Source: Adineta vaga (taxonomy: Eukaryota > Rotifera). Taken from it: 64,000 nucleotides of DNA. The notes below the pieces were generated by a model that worked only from the letters and a program-made list of their open reading frames with translations, was not told the DNA's origin and searched no databases. Positions within the stretch are counted from its first letter, which is position 1. The number at the start of each line of letters is the position of its first letter. The DNA lies in contig CP075493.1 in assembly GCA_021613535.1 (NCBI GenBank), positions 12,834,001 through 12,898,000 of the forward strand, given 5' to 3'. Positions 31,863 to 42,882 of the stretch are shown here, piece after piece. Both the position numbers and the translations under genes were made by a program.

Positions 31863-34626
31863 TTATTGTTCCCATCTGGTACGCGAGTTTCTAAAGACTG
31901 CCACCATACCGACTGGTATAGATGTTGGCTCGACGATGAGAAGACTACCATATTTTTTTACCATTTCCTCATGATGTAAAGTAATCAACCATTTCCAATA
32001 GCAACTCAGTCCTTGCCAACTATCTGCTAACGAAGATCCAAAAGCTTCAATACCATTACCAATGATAGAAAGAGCAGCCGTAATCTCTGGAGTATTATTT
32101 AAATCGACTGAAATAGGTCGAGTGAGAAGTGTGTCAAAAGCAGTCAGCCATATTGGTGAACGTTCTTCCCTACATTTGATAAATTCATCGAAACTAAAAA
32201 AGGTTCTGATTGTGAAATCTGTGTCGTATATTGCTGTTGTTCGAAAGTTGTTCCATCTTCCCATAATCGTTTTGCATTTTCATAATCGTCACGTTCGCAT
32301 TTCTTTGCATATTCTACTATTTGATCTGGATCGTCAGGTAAATCTTCCCTCATAGCTAACAGTTCAACAAAAACATCTTTGATCTGTAATCCACCAGCAG
32401 CAGTTGGCCAAACATACCATCCTACAGGAATCTCATTAACTCCGAATTTTTCCGTAAGAATCGGTGCAACTGTTTCAATGAGATTTCCTTTCGTGTTAGA
32501 GAACAATGTTCTATGGATTCTAGCTATAGCATCAATGACGCCATCGATATGTCCACGGCCATAAACCTTAGCAGGACTACCAAAATTTCGAATAAAAAAG
32601 GCCATATATTTATTGTAAGCTTGTGTCCATGCAAATATAGAATTTGTTGCAGCTAGTTGGCGTTGCATTTCAGTTATATGTTCATCCACCATAACGAGAT
32701 CAATCACCAATTTACCTCCGTATGTTGCATCCATCTTAAGGAGACCCTAACGTATATCACCTTTTGGTAAATCGGGATGCAATTGATCTTTATCACCAAT
32801 ATGCTTAGTTCCTGTTTTTGTTGCATTAAATTTCAATCCACTTAAAGTAGCAAAATCATTCATCGCCTTCCATGCTTCGGCACAACGAAGAGATTGAGAG
32901 TCTAGAAACCAAAAGTCGTCATGAATACGATAGAGAAATATACCATTCGTTTTTCGATTAACAGTATAATCCATAACAAAGAGTACTGCTTCTCCGCAAA
33001 AGGCGCTCAGAGAATGTGCCACAGGTGTTCCACGTTTTCGAATTCGCGGTGCATCTGCTGGAGTAGACTTGTATGCTGCTGGATCAGCTAAGTAACTGTT
33101 CATCGAACCAGTAAATTTGAGAGGACAAGCTAAAAAGGCTTCAATGAATTGTAAGTCGGATTGAGAAACTCCAAAGAATTTGAGAATGGTTAATATCGAT
33201 TTATGAGCAAGAGAAGGACCAAACCATTCCAAGTCGGTTCGAACAATAGTACATTGATCATGCAAAGCTCGATTTAAGAGTGCATCAGTACATACAATAT
33301 GTAATAGAGATTGTTTAAGATCTACTGGAGTATTGAAACGAAGTCCATATTGTGTAGACGCTGTCAACCGTTGCTGGCGTCTACTATTGGTACCTGCTAT
33401 TCCTTCGTCATCTTCACCATCATCATCATACTGATTGAAAGACTCAACGCTACTTGGCAGCTGACACATAAAATAGTACGATTGCTGAAAATTTCGTCGT
33501 CTCTGTTCAATTGATTCGTAACCATTGTAATGATTAAGAAATGTTGTTAATCGTGCAATGTCTAATTTAGTAAGACTCGAAGGAGTTGTTGCCCATGCTC
33601 GTGAATTACGAAAATCTAAGAGAGCTGTTTTCAATTCTATTGACCATTTTATACCAATATATTGAAGGAGTAGAGTAGTAAGTAGTTCACCATCAAGATA
33701 AAAACGAACTTTACCATTTAAAGCTTTTCTTGGTTCTGCTGGAACTCCTTCTTTTGGCCAATGCCAAGTTTGAAGTGAGCTGAGTTGCATATTGAGTACA
33801 CTTACTAGCTCTTTGATGATTGTCGGATTCTCTGCAAATTCCTTCAGTGTTGTCTGCTTGACATCAGAAAGAAGATCAGCAGCCAACAAAGTTCTAATAC
33901 ACCATTCCATATCGTACTCACTGATTGTAGTACGTCGGAGATTATCTCCAAAAGATGCAAGACGTATTCGCAATGATGATAGTGCAGCTTGTGCGTCTTC
34001 ATCACTAAAGAGATCTTTCAGATACCTTTCCAGTGCATCAATATCGATTTCTTTTTCTTGAAATATGATCGATTCGAGCTGTGCTTTTTGTTCCACGGTA
34101 TCATTTAGACTAAGTTTCTCAAAATCTTCTTGATCAATAGTCTTTGGCATTCGGACTAGTTTGGACATCATTTATTCCATTACCATGAGATGAAGACGTT
34201 AGCCAATCAGTGAGTAAATTACTAAACAATTTTCCATAAGCATACTGAGTGATTTCATGATTGATTCGATCCGTCAATTTTTGAGCACAATTCTCTAGCA
34301 ATGATTGAGAAAAACCTGGATCTCGTTTTGCCTATGGTAAACAAAGGCAGATGCTACACAATGAATATCAGTTATAAACATACCTGGTGTAACCAACGTT
34401 GAATATTGGTAAGATTAAGATTCCCTTCTGACATACGAAATCCAGTCCATGATGCAATACCTGCGACAAGAATCGTCACTTTCTGTATAAGATCATTGTC
34501 ATGTTGTTGTGCATCTGCCAACAATTTCGATGCATATTGTGCAAAAGCTTTACGACGCTTTTCTAGTTCTTGCAATTTAACATTTGTAACAAATTGAAGT
34601 GTTTCACTGAACGCTGCTGATGACAT
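31863..34626 (-). pseudogene. rvt: cellular reverse transcriptase-related gene (rvt family), disrupted
   Basis: Exon 1 is 34384-34626 (LQELEKRRKAFAQYASKLLA coiled N-terminus) and the rest starts at 34331. RT-like motifs are RTDLEWFGPSLAHKS (motif A Asp), RKRGTPVAHSLSAFCGE and LYRIHDDFWF (the DD catalytic pair). No RNase H, integrase or LTR is present, and the long N- and C-terminal extensions match the non-mobile rvt genes reported in fungi and bdelloids. Defects: near 34170-34200 the frame changes (a frameshift, or a 28-bp intron that would be unusually short); a TAG at 32747-32749 replaces a residue within GDIR/GLLKMDAT; a missing base in the run at 32196-32201 shifts the C-terminal region (TAFDTLLTRPISVDL). 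The TAG is a substitution, so true inactivation is likely unless it is read through. Family call is from remembered motifs. Confidence 0.72.
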
Positions 34627-35196
34627 GACACTTTTCTTCAAGAAAAATTGAAAGACTTACTGAATTGTACTGTTTGATTTGTGTGTTCTAAACTGAGTGC
34701 TTTTTCGTCGTTCCACACGTGTCTTTTATACGTAGTAAAGAGTATTGCACAACGAATATGACTTTTCTTATCGATACTGAATAAAAAAATAAAAACTGGA
34801 AAATTTTGTTTTCGTTGTACTGACGTTACATCCACGCCTATACATGCTCGCAAAATTTATTATTATATATGCGTGGCATGTGAAATGTCGTTAAATTATA
34901 TATTAGAAACTTATAATTCGAAATTAATTGATATTTGAATCACTTTTTTAAAATTCTATAATACATTTTCATGCGATTCTCGTACTAAGAGAACGTCTAC
35001 TCATTTTCTGGTACTGTTTTCTCTCTAAATGGTTTGTTCACACTCAACCATTGAGATGTATTGAATGGCTTGTTTATATACTTAAAATAATATTCAAAAT
35101 ATAACTTGTATTCCTTTTGTTTTTCTCTTATTTTAAAATCAACTTATCTCAATCGAAATATGTTTATTTCAAGAAATATATAGAATCCTTTGCTGA
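34627..35196. other. intergenic, nothing recognised
   Basis: Divided between the rvt 5' flank and the 3' flank of the G8 gene. Confidence 0.5.
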
Positions 35197-38100
35197 CTAA
35201 CAACCTTTGAAACAACACCAATTTGGACCAGTCATTGTAGAATAACTACATCCACCGCCAGAATTACAATAACCTGTAGAAAAACTAGGATTGCAACCAT
35301 AAGGAAATTGTCCAAGACATCTATTATCACATGAAACTGGTACAGGTGCTTCCGTTGATGTTGATACAGTTGTTACAGTTGCAACAGTTGTTTGTTGGTT
35401 ACAACCTTTGAAGCAACACCAATTTGGATCGTTGGTAGTAGCATAAGTACAACCACCTCCTGCATTGCAATATCCAGTTTGAAAGCCTGAATTACAACCA
35501 TATGGATATTGACCCTTGCATCTATCATCACAATCGTTTGTTATCGGTGGAATTGTAGCAGGTACAATTGTACTGGAATTCGTTCCAGCTGAACATTTAA
35601 TTCCTGAAATAATACCAGGACTATGACCTCTTTGTGTTCCGGTTTTTAAAAAGCAAATAACAGACAAAACCCATGAAGTGCATGATGGATTTGCATTGCA
35701 TGCAGCACAGCAAGCTTTTGGATCTGATGTTTGAATAACTGCAAGATTTCCTCCGATAATATCACTATCGGTGAAATAATAACATCCGTTGAGACAAGTA
35801 GGTGCTGGCTCTGTTTCTGGGGGTGGTGGTGTTGTTGTATCACATCTATCGCCATACCAACCATCTATACAAACACATGGTTTCTTTGAAACAAGTAACT
35901 TTCCACCAAGATATTGTGCAGCACAATTACCATTGACACATCCAGCAGCAGTACAAGTATCAATAGTACAAGTTGCACCAGAAAATCCGGGATTGCACAA
36001 ACATTCACCAGTGGCACAATCACAATATCCATTTGTACAACCATTTGGGCATTTGTTTGGACAATCCTCGACATTACTTACTTTTGGTTGAGATCGACAA
36101 TCAACAGCGGCCATATTTGGGAAAGAAGTGCAAGCTCCTCTTCCCTTGACTTTAAGATAATCGTCTCCCGACCAAATGTATCTATACAGAAACGAGTTCA
36201 TCAAACAAAAGTAACTGATTTCTCGAAAAACTCACCTTCGATCATGTTGAGAATGGACTGGATTGGACAGTTTCGACCAACAACAACAAGATCAATTTCA
36301 TCTCGTTTCCAACGATTTCCAAAAACAGGATCAGAAAATTCAATAATCCAATCAGACGACACACTTCCTCCATCAACCATTGATAATCTAAATTTGTGAT
36401 TCAAACCAGGTATCACAGTAGCACTATAACCTTGTTTTCTATCACCAATTTGAAAAAATTGCAAAGTAACTGAACTTATAAGATTACCATATTGCCAAAG
36501 CTCCAATTTCATATCTTGATAATTTGCAGAATTTTGATTAAATGAAAATATCTAAAACTGAATCCAAAAAGAATATGAAAAAAAACAAACAAAAGCATTG
36601 TACCTCAAGTCGACGAACAGGTTTCTTGCAGAAAATAGCACCTAATATATCAATCAATAAATTCGTTTATAAACTTAGTTGAACTTCTTTTTAAACATAC
36701 CTCCATCATATTTTCTTGCAAATTTATTAGCATCTTGTCCTAAAAGATTAGCCACAGCATCTGATTTCAAACAGGATACACCATTATCCAATGCTAATAG
36801 ATAAGTCCTTAAACAAAGATTCCATAAAAGTAACATGTTTTGAAAGAAAGAAAAACATTCTACCAATATGGATTGACTATGGAACAAAATCCAGCTGGAA
36901 ATAATTTATTTCCGGCTAGATTTTTCTCATCATCAGGTCCTAATGTAAACATAGCTCCATTATTTGGTCCCCATTTTAACACGGAAGAATCATCTGAAAT
37001 AACACCAGTCCATTTCATATTGACAAACACATAGGTTGGCATGCAAAGTACTAGATAAACGAGATCGTGTTTTGTAGACAAGAATAGTTGAAAAAACATT
37101 AGTTACCTCCAGTTACTCCAATTTGACAATGATGACTGGATTCAAAATGAATTCGATTATTAAAAACCATATTTTCCAGAATGAATGCACCATGACCGCC
37201 AGGTAGAGCCAAATTACCTGATTCATAAAACGAATCAGCCATATGAGCAGAGCAACCATCTTGAAAATTCTTTGTTTCTTTCCAATAAATCAAATTTTGA
37301 TTGTTAATACTTGTATGATATCGATATTGTAAATCTCCAGCATTGTATTGACCGACAAAAACATTATCATAATCGATATTATGCATAAATGTGGCCGGTA
37401 ATCCATTGTCTTCACCATTTGTAGTCCATTCTTTGCATGTGGTTAACGTTGGTAAACCATTTTTATCAAGCGATCGATCAGTTCTCTTCGGAAAAACACT
37501 AGCCAATACATATGTACCAAATCTACCACAACCATGAAATGTATTTCCTTCCAATCTTCCAATTTGTTGAAAACTTGGACATTCCAAACCATTGACATGA
37601 CCGCGTCCACCACCGAATCCTTGTTCTTGATATAACATACCATTGTAATTATTAGCAAAACGATTTCCAATAACATAGTTCGTAAAACTTAAACCCCATA
37701 AACCAGCTTGATTCAATGTTGTATCAGCTTGACCATTATCAGTACCTTCGAAAGAAGCAAAACTCTATCTAAATCTTTCAATCACAAAAAAATAAATCTC
37801 ACCTGGTATAGTACATCCTTTCTTTTCGCCAGATTTTGGCCATGGACATATTCCCACATTATAAAATATGCGATTATACATTTCATTTCCATCTTCAATA
37901 TATATCAGTGCACCACGAATATCATTGTAAACATTATTCTCTACAGTAGCTAAATGTGTTCCATGAATAGTAGTACCTCGTTGATGACCATATTCAATTG
38001 CATTACCAATAATTTTGCAATCAGGACATTTCGTCACTAAATGTAGATGAACACAATATTTTCCTAAAATACCACGTTGACCACATTTCTCAATTCTTGT

Positions 38101-39264
38101 ATATTGTAAAGATAGAACAGAACCAGATCCAATTGCAATTGTATGCAATCCAAGAGTGCAACTATTTCGATTGATATTCTTCCAACAAGAACAATGATCC
38201 GCTTGCATATGATCGGGTGGTTGACCATTAGCTACATCGTTCACACAATCAACATGCTGAAAATCATCTCCCGTAATGATAATATTACGAGCAAGATTGA
38301 TCACTTCAGCTTGTACGAGAGCAGACATATTCTTGCCTGTAAATATAGTTTTTGATTGAAAATAGGATGATATAATTCCCACAGATGTTCCATCCTTATT
38401 TAATAATTTGATAGTATTATTAGCTTCGAATCCTCCAATCGTGTATTCTTCTGCTTCTCCTTGTGATGCTACCATTGTTGGAGCTATAACAATTCGATCG
38501 CCGACTCTCCAACCCTAAAATATACAATGGATCTGTTGCTTTTGAAATGAAAACGTCGCTACTAACCATATCTTCCGGTTTATGTAAGAGTTGAATTGTT
38601 TTCATACCATATGTCGCTCTATCGGCTAATAAAGACCAAGTTCGAGCAAGACTTCGACCACTGATATGTATTTTACCACTATTATAGGCGCCCAAAGCAC
38701 GAGTTTGAATTGTTGAATGTTTCATACCATTATTTTTTATATAGATATAGCCTTGTTTGCTTGTTAAATTCATATTGAATTGACCTCCATTTACCTACGA
38801 AAATACTCTATTTTCTTTAATGTCTGATTATAGTATATAAAAATTATTCTTACAGCAATATAACCAGCACATAACCATTGATTACTTGACGATTGACTCA
38901 AATCATTCCAAACTAACGAACCACTGACAACTAAAGCGGCGACATTCAAATTACTATTCATGGTCACTGTAAAACCAGTCGGTATGGTACATATAGTTTC
39001 TGTACCACAAAAAAGTTGTAAATCAGAAGATAACATTGAAGTTGTGATTGATTGAACTGTAGATACGGTTGCTTGATTTTGATTCTTACATGTAGCGACT
39101 AAATCTGGAGGAAGTGCTGCTGAATAGGAATCCTTTATTAAAGTATCAAAACTATTCATATATGCAGCTTCATCTTCTTGTGCAAAACCTTCAACAACAC
39201 GATTTGTTTGAATGAAACATTGTAAAATAAGATAAAGTTTAAAAATGATGGATATGAACATCAT
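35197..39264 (-). CDS. large secreted G8/parallel beta-helix protein with EGF and Cys-rich tail
   Basis: Nine exons: 38854-39264, 38567-38794, 37803-38514, 37107-37745, 36864-37050, 36701-36807, 36604-36641, 36236-36551 and 35197-36181; about 1,207 residues. A signal peptide (IIFKLYLILQCFIQ) precedes a G8-like domain (VTMNSNLNVAALVVSGSLVW) and a right-handed beta-helix (GRTWSL-type loops, GNAIEYGHQRGTTIHGTHLA, VIGNRFANNYNGMLYQEQ), as in CEMIP/TMEM2 and PKHD1L1. Two EGF-like modules follow (CPNGCTNGYCDCATGECLC, CVCIDGWYGDRCD), a PAN-like Cys segment and two copies of a 40-residue Cys-rich module (CNSGGGCSY, NWCCFKGC). One oddity: exon 8 reads NCPIQSILNMIEG up to its donor, but the acceptor needs the other frame, which reads VHSQHDRRYIWSG; a one-base loss near 36258-36272 would explain this. 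CEMIP relatives act on hyaluronan; that activity is not shown here. Confidence 0.75.
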
Positions 39265-39789
39265 AAATAAACTTGACGAAATCAATGATCTTTACCTTGA
39301 TTGAATATATAATAATATGTCACTGGTTCTTTTTTTCTCTTTTTTTTAAGTACTCGATATTAACGGATGAATCGATCACTACATTCTGTTTTGCATGCTA
39401 AAGAAAAGATTAGGCCTCATCATTATGAGAATATCCACAATATGACAATCTTTTTATTTTCAGCATAATTCTTATCTAGCTGTAGTTTATATATGTGAAA
39501 AAAAACAATGAATGCTTTATGTAATCGTTTGCCAGTTGTGATCATTTGATTTTCTTATCGATTTTAATAGTTCTCCAGTATATTGAAATTGAAATAAATA
39601 TACAGAGTGTGATTACTGATGTTTTTATTGATTTCACATTCATTTATACACTTGCAGATTGAGTTATTTATTCTCATAGAAAATAGAAATACATATTTCA
39701 GTTTTGGTTATATAAAATTTTATATAAACTTTATCGCATAATTGGATTGAAGTGTCAAGTTACAGGGCAGAAGAAAATAAAGCACAACA
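39265..39789. other. intergenic, nothing recognised
   Basis: AT-rich spacer between the G8 gene and the ART gene, both on the minus strand. Confidence 0.5.
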
Positions 39790-41754
39790 TCAGATATGAT
39801 ACATTTCAAGTTTTGTACCACGAACAGCGACGATACATGACGATCCAAACACTAGTGCAGCGTTTACTTCATCATAGCATCCTTTTCTTTTTGCATCATA
39901 TTCTGTTGTGAATTCACAATCAAGAGAAACTTGCATAATCTTCTTTTCATAATCATCACACGCAAGAAGCCATTCACCAGTCAAAGCAATTCTATTTAGT
40001 TTGCATTTAGTTGATGGCAGGATCGTATAGGCAGATTCGAATGGAGTCTTCGTCATATTGATTACGTATAAGTAATTTTTGGATTCGATTTTCATAATTA
40101 AAGCAAGTCTTCCTCTGTTACTTCGTACGATGGATATTTCTCGACTGTCTCTATTACATTTAGATACTTTTTTATCAGGAACTTGTGACCGTTTCGGAGA
40201 TATTTTCGCTTCTATTAGGTCAGTGACGGTATACTGACAAGTAAACACAAAGTTCGGAAGTGTGTAATGATTAATGTAAAACGGATAATAAGATTCCGCT
40301 GTAACAATGAAAAGACTTCTGTTTGTACATGTGCAAGAGATAAATCTTTCTTCATTTTCTCGCAATTGAACATTTACAACTGATGATAGCTTATTAGTAA
40401 TTGGATCAAATACATAAAGATTGGTCTTTGTAATTGCAATAAATCTGGTAAGCAATGATGACCAAGTTATATCTAAGATTTTAAGTGAGGACACAGTACT
40501 ATTTTCTGTTTTGCTAATGGTTTCAAACTTTTCGTTGAGTAAAAAAAAATGCTTGTCACCATAAAGAAGTAAAACTTCATCGTTGCTACTTATGATTTCT
40601 AGATCGGAATAACCAATTATATAACGCAGTGATTGAGATTGCAATGGCTTTCTCTCAATGGATGACAGGTCAAGTGAACGATGCAATGGAGAAACAGGTT
40701 CTAGAAAAATCTCTCGAAATATTAACGTTCTATATATATTAGAATATGCAAACTTACCTTTATAATTCGCTGCTGTCGATCCAGACGATTCTTTTGAATT
40801 ATCAACTCGATTTTGATTGCTAGCAGAAGCACTGAAACAAGAACATATTTGGTAAGTTACAAATCATGTGGTTCGGATATTGATTTATATCGAAAAGTGC
40901 CTCTTTCTGACTAAATGAAAAGTATTCGCTATTGTATGCGAACTTGAAATACGATGAATATAGTCAAAGATTCTACACAAATTCATTCAACGGATAATTA
41001 ATTCGTTGTAAATCTTATAGGCTGTATATATGTAAACTCACTTATTCGATGCTCGTCCAGATTTGGCTGATTGTTCCTCCAGATGAATAATAAAGAGACG
41101 TCCTTCATAACTGAGTGGTTTACTTTTGATATATAAGGAAGCTCCAGGCAACAGAATGATTTCATGTTCGTCTTTAAAAACTGAATAGTCCGAAATGTCT
41201 TTGCCATGCATGACATCGATAGCAAATACTGTGCCAGTTTTGCCTAAATATAATTGTACAACACTAAGATCGGTCGAACATGAATTGACACTCCACCATG
41301 TTTCTGTCGAACCATCAACAAAATCAGAACCGACATCACTTGATACACCACGCCAAACAACAGTATTCACTGATGGTAATTTTTCTACGGCATTGAGAAA
41401 CAATCTCAGAAATCCAAACCATGGTTTTACGGCATCTCGATTCTTTTCTCGAAGTGTAGCATTTAGCTTTGAAAAAAAGGGTATCGGCATGGAATAAAGA
41501 TAAATTGCTGCTGATTCGTCATGTGTTAGTCGTGATGAATTTCGGTTGCAGTCTTCTTTCGCTTTAACAACATAAGTCATCAAACCAGGAACGATATCAA
41601 TTAATCTCTGTACAGCTTTTTCTAGTTTGAAAACTGGCAAATGTTGATAACCATAGATTGGATTGTGATTCGCTTCTTTGAAATCTGAGGACTTTGTACT
41701 TACGAACCGTTCACTTCTGAGTCGCGCCTCCTCTTTAGTAAGTTTATTTCCCAT
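39790..41754 (-). CDS. mono-ADP-ribosyltransferase with C-terminal propeller-like region
   Basis: Three exons, 41042-41754, 40758-40831 and 39790-40700, give 565 residues. The ART domain occupies about residues 30-235 and shows the R-S-E signature: VVWRGVSSD (Arg135), ETWWSVNSCS (Ser segment at 155-160) and KDEHEIILLPG (Glu196-x-Glu198), the ExE form typical of arginine-specific enzymes. The N-terminal MGNKLTKEE could be myristoylated (Gly2), which would place it at membranes. A Ser/Asn-rich linker (NQNRVDNSKESSGS) leads to about 300 residues with repeated short beta-strand blocks (LYVFDPITNKLSSV, LYVINMTKTPFE, LEMYHI), suggesting a WD/NHL-like propeller, though no blade consensus is exact. 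It probably modifies intracellular proteins using NAD+. A decayed ART of different architecture lies 1.1 kb upstream. Confidence 0.76.
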
Positions 41755-42882
41755 TTTTTTTCTAGAAGTTAAAAGGATCGTAATAGAACATTGATTATAG
41801 TGTGTAGGTGAAGATCAGACAACTGTACTCTTAAAAGTTTTAATTTTCAAGATACAATAGTAGCTTAGTACGCATCCCTGTTCTCTAAGAGCGTTATGAG
41901 GAGGTTCAATAAAATTCAACTTACGATTAGTTGGATTTGCCAAAATATCTAGAAGTGATTAAAACATTGAAAAGACGAACTCGATCTATCATTCATGATT
42001 AAGCATACTTTTTGGTACGATTCTGTGAGATTTTCATGCCTATCAAGCAGTCAACTCAACAATGAAATAGTTGAGCTAAATGATAATAACTAGAAGTGCA
42101 ATAGTTTTCGTTCTGGCTGAATGAATAGGTGCCAGTACAACTGTACTGTGATGCGATTAATTACTTGATTATTCGCGTATAAGCAGCCAAAAAATCAAAA
42201 GATTATACGAGTTTAATTGGAAATGGGTGAAAATGTGTTCGATAATTATACATTTGTCTATGGCAGTTTGCTATTGGCTGATTTAATTTTTTTTCCAACA
42301 TAAAATGCAAGGAAGTGAAGGAAAAAAACAACCCTATTGCTATAGAGATTGATTTTTCTCCTTTTCTATGAAAAAAAAACGCCGACCTCATTCAGTAGCT
42401 TCAGTGACATCTTCGGATGAATTAATATGATACTTTTATAATAATAGTAATAATAATTTCTACGCAAAAATTCATTTCATGTTTATTATTCGATTATTTA
42501 TTTCTCTTCGTTGTCTGATTACTAGGAGATTGTATTGCATAACTTATATGAGCATTCATTCGTCTGTGTATTGGTAGCCATGTGTAGTTTTTGTTCTGTA
42601 AAAAAATACTGAAGTACATAGTGATGTGTAAACAAGCTCTGAATGGCTAAACATATTTCTTTTGCAACAAATTTTTGCCACATCATACTTTTTACTTAAG
42701 TTTACGAAGTATTGATGTAATTACAATTTTAAACAATAACTTCTTCAAAACATGGGTTTTATCTCAAACCTTTCAAATCTAAGAAATTCCGAAAGATATA
42801 CTACAAAATATGAATGCAGGATTACTATTAAACTTATATCGAAGGTTACTACTGTAATCTTAAATCTCACATAAAATTTATT
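41755..42882. other. intergenic, nothing recognised
   Basis: No supported ORF; AT-rich. Confidence 0.5.

Noticed and set aside
31863-34626. Retrotransposon at the RT-like gene
   Set aside because: No LTR, terminal repeat, RNase H, integrase, endonuclease or poly-A tail; motifs fit the non-mobile rvt type.
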